Source: Mucilaginibacter terrae
Lineage (GTDB): Bacteria > Bacteroidota > Bacteroidia > Sphingobacteriales > Sphingobacteriaceae
Length of the DNA stretch: 64,000 nucleotides
Direction of reading: 5' to 3'
Assembly: GCF_031951985.1 (NCBI RefSeq)
Contig: NZ_JAVLVU010000001.1
Coordinates: forward strand, 2,356,001 to 2,420,000
This document shows, one piece after another, positions 1-8,750 of this stretch. A model generated the notes under the pieces. That model made no database searches. It was not told where the DNA came from and saw only the letters and a list, made by a program, of their open reading frames with translations. The position numbers and the translations under genes are program-made. How positions within the stretch are numbered: position 1 is the stretch's first letter; every line of letters begins with the position of its first letter.

Positions 1-2291
1 ATAATAGAGCCGAATTTACGGGTATTGAATACATCGCGCACGTTACCGCTAATGTTCAGCGCTTTGGTAATATCATAGCGTACGCCACCATCTAAACCAT
101 ACATAGCTTTGCTGTAACCTTGCGCTATAACCTGCTTGCCCTGGTAATCGCCGCGTACTTGTATACCTAATTTTTTAACAGGCTTAATGTTGGCGGTTAA
201 GTTACCATTAAAAGCATAGCCCGATGTTGACTGAACAAACAATGCAGGGTCGCCTTTAATGTTGCGGTAATACACGTTTACGTTACCGGTTAAATCTAAC
301 TTTGAGGATGCCGTTAGTTTGGCAATTAACTCATAACCAGCATTGGCCGCGCTGTTAATGTTATCAAACCGGGTTATGGTACGTACCGAATCGAGCGGCA
401 AACGCACCTGCTGAATATTTTGGTTGGTATAACGGTAATAAACCGATGAAGTTAAGGTCAATGCATTCCAGTAGTTCATGTAACTTAACTCAAAGGCGTG
501 TGTATCTTCAGGCCTTAAGTTAGGATTACCCTGCTGGTAGTTCAATGGGTCGCTACGGTCAAGAAACGGGTTAATTTGTCTGTCGCGCGGGCGGCTAACA
601 CGACGGGTATAGCTCAATTGCAAGGTTTGATTTTCGGTAAGCTTATCGCTTAAAAATATGCTTGGATAAACCCTGAAATAATCCTGCTTAAACTCATCGG
701 TGGTACCTACCAAACGGCTGCGGATGTGCGCATCCTCTAAACGTACGCCGGCCTGCACACCAAACTTGCCAAACTGGCGCTGGTAGTTGGTATATATAGC
801 ATGAACCTGCTCGTTATAAATTAAGTGGTTTGAGCGTGTAGGATCGAATAAAAACTGGTCTTGCGTTTTATTAACTAAAGCAAAAGCGCGGTAATCATTA
901 TCATTACGATTAAAGGTGCTGCGGTAACCGGCTTCCAGTTTACTTTCTTTGCCTAAAGGCATGGTATAATCGGCCTGAAAGTTCAGGTTACGCTGGCGGC
1001 CAGTGGTGTAGTTATTTTGCTTAAAAGCACTATCAGCACGAGCCGATGAATAGAAATTATACAGCGTGTACAGATTTTCGTCGCCGTCTTCTTTTTGTGT
1101 TGAATAGCCTACGTTAGCAGTAAGCTCCTGGCCTTGTTGTTTGTATTTATGGCTAAAATCGGCATTCAAGTCAATGTTATTACCCGAGTTGCCGGAGAAG
1201 TTGTTTTGGGTAAGCCTTTGGGTAAGTGCATTTTTAGTGGTGATGCCTGTACCTCCATTTTGAAAACGGTCGCGGTCGCGGATGTTAATATTGTCTGATA
1301 ATGTCAATACCGTTTTAGGATCAAGGTTAATATCGATACCGGTACGGATGTTATGTGAGTTGAATTTAAAAGTTTGGTCTGATTCCTGGTTTTGAAAAAT
1401 AGCATTGGCCGTACCCGGGTAAGTGGTACGGTTAGTATAGCCGTTGCCAATACGGTTGGCCTTGCGGTAGCTGTAATTACCAAACAAATTAACTTTTGAA
1501 GTTTGATAAGCAAGGTTCAAGCTCGCATTCTGCGTTTTTTGATTGCCCACTGTACCGGCTACCGAGCCATTGAAGCCTATCTGCGCATTACGTTTTAATA
1601 TGATATTGATGATGCCCGATTGTCCCTCGGCATCGTATTTTGATGATGGGTTGGTAATGACCTCAATGTTTTCGATAGCACTGGCCGGAATAGATTGCAG
1701 AATGTCGGCCACGCTACCGCCCGATATGGCAGATGGTTTACCGTTTACCAGCACGCGTACATTATTTGAACCACGCAAGGCCACGTTACCTTCTACGTCA
1801 ACCTGTACCGAGGGTACGTTGGTTAACAAATCGGTTGCCGAGCCGCCCTGGCTAACCAAACTTTGATCAACGCTGAATACTTTTTTATCGGTGCTGAGCT
1901 TGATCTGGCTGCGTTGGCCGGTTACAACCACCTCTTTAAGCACACCTTTGGCAGGCTTAATTTTTACCAAACCAAGTTGTACCGTTTTATTTGAGGGAGA
2001 GATTTGTATACCCTCTTGTGTAAGGGTAAGATAGCCTAAAAAAGTAGCCTTAAAAGTATAGGCACCATCTTTAAGTCCGTCAATTTTAAAATTTCCGTTT
2101 AAATCGGTTTGGATGCCTTTAGTGGTATTATCGGCTTTGTTTGTAACGCTTACGCTGGCAAAATCAAGTGGCTGGCCGGTATTGCCGTCAACCAGCTTGC
2201 CGGTTACGGTACCGCCCGTTTGCGCTGCTGCGTTTATAGTGAAAAAAGTAAGTAAAATTAAAAGTGTGTGTTGTATAACCCGGAAATTCAT
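1..2291 (-). CDS. TonB-dependent outer-membrane beta-barrel receptor, partial (C-terminus beyond window)
   Basis: Reading from the ATG at 2291 the frame stays open for 763 codons to the window edge, so the C-terminal part of the barrel is missing. Residues 1-24 are a signal peptide ending NAAAQ. Residues about 25-105 form a CarboxypepD_reg-like (Ig-like) domain. A TonB plug domain follows at about 110-220, with the landmarks EVVVTGQR, DLLTNVPSVQVD, VLVNGKP and YDAEGQSGIINI. The rest is aromatic and Asn-rich beta-barrel sequence of the OMP_b-brl_3 type. Members of this family sit in the outer membrane and are powered by TonB/ExbBD. The substrate cannot be read from the sequence, and no SusD partner is visible in the window. 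The gene is single on this side, and the next gene downstream in coordinate order (2415-2921) is in the same orientation. Confidence 0.9.
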   Translation of the reverse strand, partial: MNFRVIQHTLLILLTFFTINAAAQTGGTVTGKLVDGNTGQPLDFASVSVTNKADNTTKGIQTDLNGNFKIDGLKDGAYTFKATFLGYLTLTQEGIQISPSNKTVQLGLVKIKPAKGVLKEVVVTGQRSQIKLSTDKKVFSVDQSLVSQGGSATDLLTNVPSVQVDVEGNVALRGSNNVRVLVNGKPSAISGGSVADILQSIPASAIENIEVITNPSSKYDAEGQSGIINIILKRNAQIGFNGSVAGTVGNQKTQNASLNLAYQTSKVNLFGNYSYRKANRIGNGYTNRTTYPGTANAIFQNQESDQTFKFNSHNIRTGIDINLDPKTVLTLSDNINIRDRDRFQNGGTGITTKNALTQRLTQNNFSGNSGNNIDLNADFSHKYKQQGQELTANVGYSTQKEDGDENLYTLYNFYSSARADSAFKQNNYTTGRQRNLNFQADYTMPLGKESKLEAGYRSTFNRNDNDYRAFALVNKTQDQFLFDPTRSNHLIYNEQVHAIYTNYQRQFGKFGVQAGVRLEDAHIRSRLVGTTDEFKQDYFRVYPSIFLSDKLTENQTLQLSYTRRVSRPRDRQINPFLDRSDPLNYQQGNPNLRPEDTHAFELSYMNYWNALTLTSSVYYRYTNQNIQQVRLPLDSVRTITRFDNINSAANAGYELIAKLTASSKLDLTGNVNVYYRNIKGDPALFVQSTSGYAFNGNLTANIKPVKKLGIQVRGDYQGKQVIAQGYSKAMYGLDGGVRYDITKALNISGNVRDVFNTRKFGSI

Positions 2292-2414
2292 CCGGCAAAA
2301 ATCCCCTTTTTAATTTTACCGCTGTAATAAGGCTTGTAACTTTATTGCTAACTAAGCGGATAGTTATGGTAATTTTTTTATTACCAATATTTTAACTGTT
2401 TAAAAAACTTTGGG

Positions 2415-2921
2415 TCAGGCCTTTTTAACTGTTGCGGCCAGTTCTTTCATTTTAGGCACTTTATCATAAGCTTTAACCAGCTTGCCGCTATGGTTATAAA
2501 TAGCTATGTACGGCGTCATTTTAACATTGTAATAGTTAATAATGGCGTAGGAATTTTCCTCGGTACCTACGGTTAAATTTTTATAAGCCGATAAACCAAA
2601 ATCGCGGTGAAAGCCTTTTACCAGTTTGTACATAGCATCGGTTATCATCACGATCTGGATGTTCGAAAAATCCTTCATCTGTTCTTTCATATCGTACATT
2701 AATTGCTGGCAATGGCTACAATCCGGCGAAAAATAGATAATCATAACTGGCTGGCCTTTTTTCAAATTGGCCTGGGTACGGTAATTACTATCGGCAGTTA
2801 ATATTTTGTACGTTGGTATTTTGTCGATTTTGCTGTTGCTTTTATTTTGAGCCTGAGTACAGGCAGTTGCTATAACTAGGGTCAGCAAAAAAAGTATTCT
2901 TTTCATTTGATGTAGGCTCAT
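2415..2921 (-). CDS. Thioredoxin-fold (TlpA/redoxin-like) secreted protein or lipoprotein
   Basis: The product is a 168-residue thioredoxin-fold protein with an N-terminal hydrophobic segment and the dithiol motif CSHC at residues 68-71, set in the context YFSPDCSHCQQ. This matches the beta1-alpha1 active site of TlpA/ResA-like proteins. The signal region ends ATAC at residue 21, so it could be lipid-anchored, although the lipobox is imperfect. A cis-Pro-like segment follows near KMTPYIAIYN. The family acts as periplasmic thiol-disulfide oxidoreductases. An internal Met at residue 6 (position 2906) is an equally good start and gives a more typical signal peptide. The stop of the upstream oxidoreductase gene lies only 2 bases before the first ATG, so the two are probably co-transcribed. 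The specific reductive partner is unknown. Confidence 0.85.
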   Translation of the reverse strand: MSLHQMKRILFLLTLVIATACTQAQNKSNSKIDKIPTYKILTADSNYRTQANLKKGQPVMIIYFSPDCSHCQQLMYDMKEQMKDFSNIQIVMITDAMYKLVKGFHRDFGLSAYKNLTVGTEENSYAIINYYNVKMTPYIAIYNHSGKLVKAYDKVPKMKELAATVKKA

Positions 2922-2923
2922 TT

Positions 2924-3940
2924 TTATAATTCCAGTAACTCTAACTGCCAGGCAATATGTTCATCAGTTATAGGGTACAATGCACCGTTGGCCAATGTTT
3001 GATATACCGCCTCGAACAAATTTAGATAATTACCTTTATGCGAAGATATTTTTTCAACAGTCTTTTCGTTATCAAGCCTCATATTTGTGAGTATGCCTTC
3101 GCTGCCTTCGGGCTCTACACCGTAACCCTCATCTGTGGGTTTAATGGCTTTGTCTAACTGGGCTTCCTGCACATCTACCCTATCTTTTATAAAGCTCCCG
3201 GCAGTGCCATGCACAATAAAGGAAGGCACGGGCTGCGCTATTAATAGTCCCGATGTTACGTTTACCACCAACTGATGCGGGTAAGTTAAGCGAAACGAAA
3301 AGTAATCAACCACCTCCGACCCTTCGCGGTGCGAGGCGGTAAACTTAGTTACGGTTAGTGGTTTTCCAAACAAACTAATTACCTGATCTAACAAATGCGG
3401 CCCTAAATCATACACCAATCCGCTGGCTTCGGTGCACACGGTTTCTTTAAAAGCTTTAGGGCTTAACATAGGTTTATACCTGTCAAACCTAAAATTCACT
3501 TCTATCAATTCGCCTAAACGGCCACTCTCAATTACCTCTTTTACCGAGAGGAAATCGCTGTCCCAGCGGCGATTTTGATAAACCAGTATGTGCAATCCTT
3601 TTTTCTTAGCAATATCATACAGCTCCAGCAATTGTGCCGATGTGGCCGTAACCGGTTTTTCTACCAATACATGTTTACCGGCTAATAAGGCTTGTTTAGC
3701 TTGCTCATAATGCAACTGGTTAGGCGTATTTACAATAATGAGTTGAATTTCTTCATCATTGAGTATTTCATCTACGCTATCATAACTTATTACATCAGGG
3801 TAATATTCCTTAACATTTTTCTTACTGCGCTCAACCACGGCTTTAAATTGAAAGCCCGGATGCGCGTGTACAAAAGGTGCGTGAAAAATACGGCCCGACA
3901 TGCCAAACGACAATATTCCGGTTACAATAGGTGATGACAT
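2924..3940 (-). CDS. Gfo/Idh/MocA family NAD(P)-dependent oxidoreductase
   Basis: The product is 338 residues counted from the ATG at 3940 (MSSPIVTGILSFGMSGRIFH). The frame is open further upstream to 4222, but that extension translates a repeat-filled intergenic region and is not protein-like, so I reject it. The N-terminal Rossmann fold shows the SFGMSG nucleotide-binding turn. The family's EKP motif is present (HVLVEKPVTAT), as are the second-domain signatures YDLGPHLLDQ and FRFDRYKP. Family members oxidise or epimerise sugars, inositols or related alcohols using NAD(P). The substrate is not predictable here. The gene is followed after 2 bases by the thioredoxin-fold gene, which suggests an operon. 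The 338-residue length is normal for the family. Confidence 0.9.
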   Translation of the reverse strand: MSSPIVTGILSFGMSGRIFHAPFVHAHPGFQFKAVVERSKKNVKEYYPDVISYDSVDEILNDEEIQLIIVNTPNQLHYEQAKQALLAGKHVLVEKPVTATSAQLLELYDIAKKKGLHILVYQNRRWDSDFLSVKEVIESGRLGELIEVNFRFDRYKPMLSPKAFKETVCTEASGLVYDLGPHLLDQVISLFGKPLTVTKFTASHREGSEVVDYFSFRLTYPHQLVVNVTSGLLIAQPVPSFIVHGTAGSFIKDRVDVQEAQLDKAIKPTDEGYGVEPEGSEGILTNMRLDNEKTVEKISSHKGNYLNLFEAVYQTLANGALYPITDEHIAWQLELLEL

Positions 3941-3990
3941 AATGCAAGTATACAGTTTTAGTTGAGGAGATAAAAACTTGATAAAACAAG

Positions 3991-4383
3991 CATTGCGAGG
4001 CTGAAGGATCTCCGCAGAGATTACTACACCGCTAACCCTTAGATAAGAAGTTTTTGTCGTCTCCCAGCTTCGGGGCGAAAGCGGGGCAGCACACGACGGC
4101 CTATGTGCGGGAAGGGGCCTTTTAGATTTTGCTGAAGCGCGGGGTAAGCGGGAACGAAGTAGGGCAAAAGCTAAGCAGCCCGTGGTGCTGCCCGGCTTTG
4201 CAGCGAGGGGTTTGTGCGACAACGAAGCTTAGGGAGGTGACTTGATTTTGGTTCTTTCATCAAGGAAAGAACAAAGAGCCTCCGCGGCTCAGAAGCGGTA
4301 GATGAGCGATAGGCTAACCACCTATTTAAACAACATTGCGAGGCCGAAACACCTCCGCAGAGATTGCTTCGTCCCTCGCAATG
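3991..4383. repeat. Composite intergenic repeat region, two copies of a CATTGCGAGG element
   Basis: This is the only gap longer than 300 bases without a gene (3941-4431). A CATTGCGAGG element starts at 3991 (followed by CTGAAGGATCTCCGCAGAGATT). A second, complete copy at 4334-4383 begins CATTGCGAGG and ends CCTCGCAATG, so its termini are inverted repeats. Both copies share CTCCGCAGAGATT in the same orientation. Between them lie GC-richer stretches, including an inverted pair around TTGGTTCTTTC/GAAAGAACAAAG at 4251-4274. After the second copy there is a TTCCATCCCGGGAAGGGTTGG segment at 4399-4425. Similar non-coding dispersed repeats are common in sphingobacterial genomes. No transposase is present, so any mobility would have to be supplied in trans. 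Confidence 0.75.
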
Positions 4384-4431
4384 ACGTTATTTTTTAAGCC
4401 TTCCATCCCGGGAAGGGTTGGGAGGGGCTGT

Positions 4432-6885
4432 TTATCTTCCTACCCCACATTCCAACTCATCACCCATACCAATAGGCGAGCCATCGGGCATATCTAATGA
4501 TTTGGCCGGTTGAAATTTATCCGGATCGTTTTCAAATTGTTTTATTTGCGACAGGCCGTATAACAAGTTAGCCTTGTTCATAGCTCCGGCTGTTAGGGAA
4601 GCATTGTACATCCATTTTTTCAACTCATCTATTTTTAGTAAAGCAATACTGCGCACGTTTTCGGGTGCCTGGGTAGTAGCGGCAAGTGTTAGCAGTTGCT
4701 TTAAGGTAAGGTTGTTTACCATGCGCTGCAGTTCGCCTTTATAGCCTACAGCTTGTGGTGCTTTCCAGGTTTGGGCAATCAGCTTATCTAATACGGCAAT
4801 TAAACCGGGCTGGGTATTATCACGCGATTGATATTCCACCAGCCTTGCTGCCCTTTGCGGTTGCAGCATAAATGACAAAGTTGTGCTTGCAGCTGATTCG
4901 GCAGCACCAATGGGGTCGAACGTTAAACCGGTGCGCGATTTAAACAGTTCGCGCGTGCGCGGATAACCAACCGGACGCGGCGGTATTTTAGCAATCAAGG
5001 TTTCGGGTAAGGCCAGCGCATCGGGGGTAATGGTTCCTATTAATGCATCAAAGGCTTTCCATTGCTGGGCGGCAGGCACCATGCGGGTTATGGTTTGTCC
5101 GTCGTTTTTAACAGCATAGGTATAATACAATCCGCCCAACACTTTTGATGCCGCCTCAACCTGGTAACGATGAATGAGGTACATGGGTACCAGCACCTCT
5201 TCAATGGTGGCCATAGGTGCGTTTTCATGAATGCTTTTTTCAGAAAACGTACTTATTACACGTTTGCGTAGTACCATTAAACGGTTAAGCTCATCGGCGG
5301 CATCTACACCACTATCCCACAGGTGGGCTTTAGGGTGGGCGCTACCAGCCGGGCGCGAATCAGCATCGGCAATAAATACCTCGCCTTGCTTAAGGGTTTC
5401 GGTCAGGATATTTTTAAGCGCTTTGGCTTCGTCGGTTCCCGCGGCAAAATCGGTGTAACCGTAAATAATAGCACGTTTATCCCAGCTGCCAATTTCGGCG
5501 GTGTAGGCATCGCTCAGGTCAATAGTTCCATCAGCTTTTAACGTAACAGTTGGCGGCGGGTAATCCATAACAGAGGCACGTTTATTGGTACTGGCAACGT
5601 AATTATGGTACAACCCCAAAGTATGCCCAACCTCGTGTGCGGCCAGTTGACGCAAACGGGCAATAGCCAATTTCAACATCTTATCGCTCACCGGCTTGCC
5701 ATCTTCATAAGGCTGTACCAGCCCTTCGGCTATTAAAAAGTCCTGCCTATCGCGCAGGGAACCTAAGGAAACCTGTCCTTTGATAATTTCGCCGGTACGC
5801 GGATCAGTAACCGATGAACCGTAAGACCAGCCCCTGGTTGAGCGATGTACCCACTGGATCATATTATAACGGATGTCCATAGGGTCGGCATCATCGGGCA
5901 GTACTTTAACCTGGAAGGCATTTTTGTAACCGGCTGCCTCAAAAGCCTGGTTCCACCAGGATGCACCTTCAATTAATGCGCTACGCACAGGCTCGGGCGC
6001 ACCACGATCAACATAGTATACAATGGGTTCAACCGCTTCGCTCACCGCCGCTTTAGGGTCTTTTTTCTCAAGACGATGACGGTTTATAAAGCGCTTTACA
6101 ATAGGTTGATCTATTGGCGTAGCAAAATCCATGTAATCGGTACTAAAAAATCCCGAACGCGGATCGAACACCCGTGGCTTATATTGATTATCGGGCAGTT
6201 GGATGAAGGAGTGGTGCATACGCACGGTCACAAAAGCGGCATCGGGTGTAACCGAACCAATTTCGCGGCCTGCCGGGCTGCCAGCCAGTGTAATGGTGGC
6301 TTCCATCTCGGTATTTAACGGAAAGCTTTTGGTGTTAGGCAAATATATAGCCGAGCGCGTTTCATCGGCACGATAAGCGCCTTGGCCCGACCGGGTGAGG
6401 CTGGTGCCCAAACCGTGACTGTCGCGCATCAGGAAGGGGGTCATATCTATTAAAACACGGTCGCCATCTATGGCTTCGGCCTTAAAGCCCCAAATGATAG
6501 ATTGTGCAAAGGCTTCTTCAACCGAGCGGCGTTCATCGGCATTATTACTTACGGCACGGTAATCCTGATTAGGTTGAATGAGGAAAACCTTGTGGCCGCT
6601 TTTAATGAATTTAACAACTTTGGTATCGCCCAGTTGGCCACGGTCTAAACCTAAATCATTTGAACCCACGCCCGATGGAAGGGATTCTACATATAAAAAC
6701 TCTTGGTTCAGTTTATTAATTTCGAGCAACAGGCGGCCGGTCTTTTCATCCCAAAACGTATTAAAATAGCCTTGTTGTTTGGTAAGCCCCTGGGTTTTGG
6801 CATCAATACCGTCGACCTTTTGTTGGGCAAAAGCACCGGGCCAGGCAACAGCTAATAATAAAAGTAGTGAGTAAAGTTTTTTCAT
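4432..6885 (-). CDS. Secreted zinc-dependent metalloprotease (DUF5118-DUF5117-DUF4953 type)
   Basis: The product is 817 residues from the ATG at 6885, which gives a clean signal peptide (MKKLYSLLLLLAVAWPGAFAQ). An upstream TTG is in frame but less likely. The zinc site HEVGHTLGLYH at residues about 417-427 is the extended HExxHxxGxxH metzincin motif. The Bacteroidota family to which this matches has an N-terminal DUF5118, a middle DUF5117 and a C-terminal DUF4953 region; the repeated blocks around PLNTEMEATITLAGSP and YPPPTV fit this plan. The enzyme is predicted to be exported, and its substrate is unknown. The stop at 4432 lies directly against the repeat region. No neighbouring gene shares an obvious pathway, so it appears monocistronic. 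Confidence 0.9.
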   Translation of the reverse strand: MKKLYSLLLLLAVAWPGAFAQQKVDGIDAKTQGLTKQQGYFNTFWDEKTGRLLLEINKLNQEFLYVESLPSGVGSNDLGLDRGQLGDTKVVKFIKSGHKVFLIQPNQDYRAVSNNADERRSVEEAFAQSIIWGFKAEAIDGDRVLIDMTPFLMRDSHGLGTSLTRSGQGAYRADETRSAIYLPNTKSFPLNTEMEATITLAGSPAGREIGSVTPDAAFVTVRMHHSFIQLPDNQYKPRVFDPRSGFFSTDYMDFATPIDQPIVKRFINRHRLEKKDPKAAVSEAVEPIVYYVDRGAPEPVRSALIEGASWWNQAFEAAGYKNAFQVKVLPDDADPMDIRYNMIQWVHRSTRGWSYGSSVTDPRTGEIIKGQVSLGSLRDRQDFLIAEGLVQPYEDGKPVSDKMLKLAIARLRQLAAHEVGHTLGLYHNYVASTNKRASVMDYPPPTVTLKADGTIDLSDAYTAEIGSWDKRAIIYGYTDFAAGTDEAKALKNILTETLKQGEVFIADADSRPAGSAHPKAHLWDSGVDAADELNRLMVLRKRVISTFSEKSIHENAPMATIEEVLVPMYLIHRYQVEAASKVLGGLYYTYAVKNDGQTITRMVPAAQQWKAFDALIGTITPDALALPETLIAKIPPRPVGYPRTRELFKSRTGLTFDPIGAAESAASTTLSFMLQPQRAARLVEYQSRDNTQPGLIAVLDKLIAQTWKAPQAVGYKGELQRMVNNLTLKQLLTLAATTQAPENVRSIALLKIDELKKWMYNASLTAGAMNKANLLYGLSQIKQFENDPDKFQPAKSLDMPDGSPIGMGDELECGVGR

Positions 6886-6947
6886 CAAATAAGTTAATAG
6901 TTATTCAATAAAAATACTACTTCGACTCACCAATGCCAAATGTCCAC

Positions 6948-6977
6948 AAAAAAAGGGAAGACTTTTCAGTGCTTCCC
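6948..6977 (-). terminator. Rho-independent terminator after the DUF4142 gene
   Basis: On the minus strand a GGGAAG/CTTCCC stem (6972-6977 with 6955-6960) encloses an 11-base loop and runs directly into seven T residues. It lies 23 bases past the stop of the DUF4142 gene. Confidence 0.75.
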
Positions 6978-6999
6978 TCCTAATTGTTACAATTATTAA

Positions 7000-7590
7000 T
7001 TATTTAATACCTTTTTCAATGGTTTCGATAGCCTGTAAGTGGCTTTTTAAAGTTGGCAAAGTTTCAGTAGCAAAGGCTTTGATTTCTGCATCCTTAGCAT
7101 CTTTTGAAGCTTTTTCAAAATGATCCACTGCTTTTTTGTGATCTTTCACCATTACATCAACATAAGCTTTGTCAAAATCAGCACCCGATTTGGTTTGTAA
7201 ATCGGCCATTGTTTTTTGCTCGTCTTCGCCTACAGTAGTTGGTAAAGTAATGTTTTTAGCTTTAGCCAAATCCATTAATTTTTGGTTAGCACCGCCATGG
7301 TCTTTAACCATCATAGCTGCAAACTCTTTTACTTTTGCGTTGGTAGCTTTAGTTGCGGCCAATTTTGATAATTCAACTTCGGCCATACCTGAATTAGCTG
7401 CCGCTACTGCCCACTCGGCATCATCATTAACTACGGCAATACCACCGGTTTCTAAGGCGTTGGTTGATGTGTCTTTAGTGTAGTTGGCACTGTCAGCATT
7501 TTCTTTACTGTCATTACTTCCGGCTCCGCCGCATGATTGAAATGCCAGGGCTGCCAGCGCCAGCATTGCTATTGAACATACTTTTTTCAT
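7000..7590 (-). CDS. DUF4142 domain lipoprotein
   Basis: The product is a 196-residue lipoprotein: the signal peptide ends FQSC with the lipid-modified Cys at residue 20, followed by a Gly/Ser/Asn-rich linker. Residues about 60-195 match the DUF4142 four-helix, ferritin-like fold, with the typical phrases FAAMMVKDHGGANQKL, DKAYVDVMVKDHKKAVDHFEKA and LKSHLQAIE. The conserved His residues in the MVKDH motifs are present twice. The family is widespread in soil and plant-associated bacteria, often induced by stress, but has no established biochemical activity. A clear terminator follows, and the gene is divergent from gcvH, so it is probably transcribed alone. Confidence 0.9.
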   Translation of the reverse strand: MKKVCSIAMLALAALAFQSCGGAGSNDSKENADSANYTKDTSTNALETGGIAVVNDDAEWAVAAANSGMAEVELSKLAATKATNAKVKEFAAMMVKDHGGANQKLMDLAKAKNITLPTTVGEDEQKTMADLQTKSGADFDKAYVDVMVKDHKKAVDHFEKASKDAKDAEIKAFATETLPTLKSHLQAIETIEKGIK

Positions 7591-7740
7591 AATGTAGATA
7601 TAATTTTAATTGTTAATTAAAGCCAACAACAAGTTTAATGCCTTTGGGTTTTAAAAATTCAGTCAAAAACTTTATCTATACCATTGTTATACTAAACTTA
7701 AAACGCTTTTACTATTTTTGGGCACCAACAAAAAGACGAT

Positions 7741-8121
7741 ATGAATTTTCCGGCAGAATTAAAATACACTAAAGACCACGAGTGGATCAGGGTTGAAGGC
7801 AACGAAGCCTACATTGGCATTACCGAATTTGCCCAGCGCGAATTAGGTGACATTGTTTACATTGATATAAATACAGTAGGGCAGGAAATTGCCAAAGATG
7901 CAGTTTTTGGCACTGTTGAAGCTGTTAAAACCGTATCAGACCTGTTTATGCCGGCAACTGCTACTGTATTGGAAATTAATGATAAGCTTGACGCACAGCC
8001 AGAGCTGGTAAACACCGACCCTTATGGCGATGGCTGGATGGTAAAAGTAAGCCTTGCTGATGTTGCTGAAGTTGAAGGTTTACTTTCGGCCGATGATTAC
8101 AAAGGTGTAGTAGGCGCATAA
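7741..8121 (+). CDS. gcvH: Glycine cleavage system H protein
   Basis: The product is 126 residues, the normal length for GcvH. The lipoyl-domain signature [15 protein letters not shown] places the lipoylated lysine at K63. The conserved N-terminal segment KYTKDHEWI and the C-terminal [13 protein letters not shown] are intact. GcvH carries the aminomethyl group between the P, T and L proteins of glycine cleavage in the cytoplasm. The other gcv genes are not in this window, which is usual in Bacteroidota, where gcvH is often separate. A TATTTTTG element at 7713-7720 could be the -7 box of its promoter. The VanZ-like gene follows after 4 bases, so the two are likely co-transcribed. Confidence 0.97.
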   Translation: MNFPAELKYTKDHEWIRVEGNEAYIGITEFAQRELGDIVYIDINTVGQEIAKDAVFGTVEAVKTVSDLFMPATATVLEINDKLDAQPELVNTDPYGDGWMVKVSLADVAEVEGLLSADDYKGVVGA

Positions 8122-8125
8122 TTAA

Positions 8126-8515
8126 ATGAGATCATTTTTAAGATACCAAAAGCTCACCCTCGGGTGGGCTTTATTTGTTTTGGTAATTTGCAATATGCCC
8201 ATGGGCGAAGTAGGCAAATCGCCCAGGTTTTTTGCCGGGTTTGATAAACTGGTGCACTGCGGCTTGTTCTTTGTATTTAATATATTATCCACCTACGGAA
8301 TTATAAGGCAACAACGTAACTTAAGGTGGCTTAATGCCGTAAAAGTGTTGGTAATTACGATTGCCTTTGGGGCGGTTATTGAACTGCTTCAGCTTTACGT
8401 TTTCACCTGGCGCAGCGGCGATTGGAACGATTTATTTGCCGACAGCGTGGGCGCTGGTATGGCAACTTTTGGCAGCATACTTACCGTAACCCTGATAAGT
8501 GATGAAAAGAATTAA
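8126..8515 (+). CDS. VanZ-like family membrane protein
   Basis: The product is 129 residues with about four hydrophobic segments. It shows the VanZ-like family pattern: an early DKLVHCGLFFVF helix containing the conserved K..H, a middle helix ending GAVIELLQLYV, and a WNDLFADSVGAGMAT C-terminal motif with the conserved D..AN-type turn. It is an inner-membrane protein of unknown role; the name comes from a teicoplanin-resistance locus and does not imply antibiotic resistance. It sits 4 bases after gcvH, a frequent gene pair in sphingobacteria. Its last 14 bases overlap the start of a short lipoprotein gene at 8502. Confidence 0.88.
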   Translation: MRSFLRYQKLTLGWALFVLVICNMPMGEVGKSPRFFAGFDKLVHCGLFFVFNILSTYGIIRQQRNLRWLNAVKVLVITIAFGAVIELLQLYVFTWRSGDWNDLFADSVGAGMATFGSILTVTLISDEKN

Positions 8516-8636
8516 GTTATTTGCAGCTCTTGCTTTGTTTGTGTCGCTATCTTCATGCGCAATATTAAAAAAAGACTGCGGTTGCCCGCATTTTGGAAAA
8601 ATTTTAAATAAATCGGGCCAATTACGTAACGCTTGA
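8502..8636 (+). CDS. Small lipoprotein, 44 residues
   Basis: This short gene is easily missed. The ATG at 8502 opens a 44-residue frame with a complete lipoprotein signal: a basic start (MKRIK), a hydrophobic core, and the lipobox LSSC with Cys at residue 19. The mature peptide is only 26 residues and contains a CGCPHFGK motif with two further cysteines. It begins inside the last codons of the VanZ-like gene in a different frame, which suggests translational coupling and a gcvH-vanZ-lipoprotein operon. Small Cys-Pro lipoproteins of this sort recur in Bacteroidota, but I know of no assigned function. The signal peptide and lipobox make coding likely despite the size. Confidence 0.72.
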   Translation: MKRIKLFAALALFVSLSSCAILKKDCGCPHFGKILNKSGQLRNA

Positions 8637-8640
8637 TATT

Positions 8641-8703
8641 ATGACGCGTCATTTAGGCGGGTGTTTGTACTTATTTAGTTAAAATTTGTTAAAATTCAAA
8701 TTT
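8641..8703. promoter_or_regulatory. Palindromes in the upstream region of the beta-barrel gene
   Basis: The 114-base gap before the beta-barrel gene contains a perfect 12-base palindrome (ATGACGCGTCAT, 8641-8652) and a 7-base inverted repeat AAATTTG/CAAATTT (8682-8688 with 8697-8703). Either could be an operator. No regulator gene is adjacent, and no known consensus is matched. Confidence 0.3.
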
Positions 8704-8750
8704 TAAACTAAATAATTAGTTATAATTACCTACCTTATTTCACGTATAAT

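Noticed and set aside
2415..2921. Cytochrome-maturation function for the thioredoxin-fold gene
   Set aside because: The CSHC motif is compatible, but no cytochrome or ccm gene is near, so no specific role was assigned.
3941..4222. Upstream extension of the Gfo/Idh/MocA frame
   Set aside because: It encodes low-complexity Pro/Arg/Ser-rich sequence from a non-coding repeat region, while the Rossmann start at 3940 fits the family.
8126..8515. Antibiotic resistance role from the VanZ name
   Set aside because: VanZ-like proteins are widespread and no van genes are nearby.
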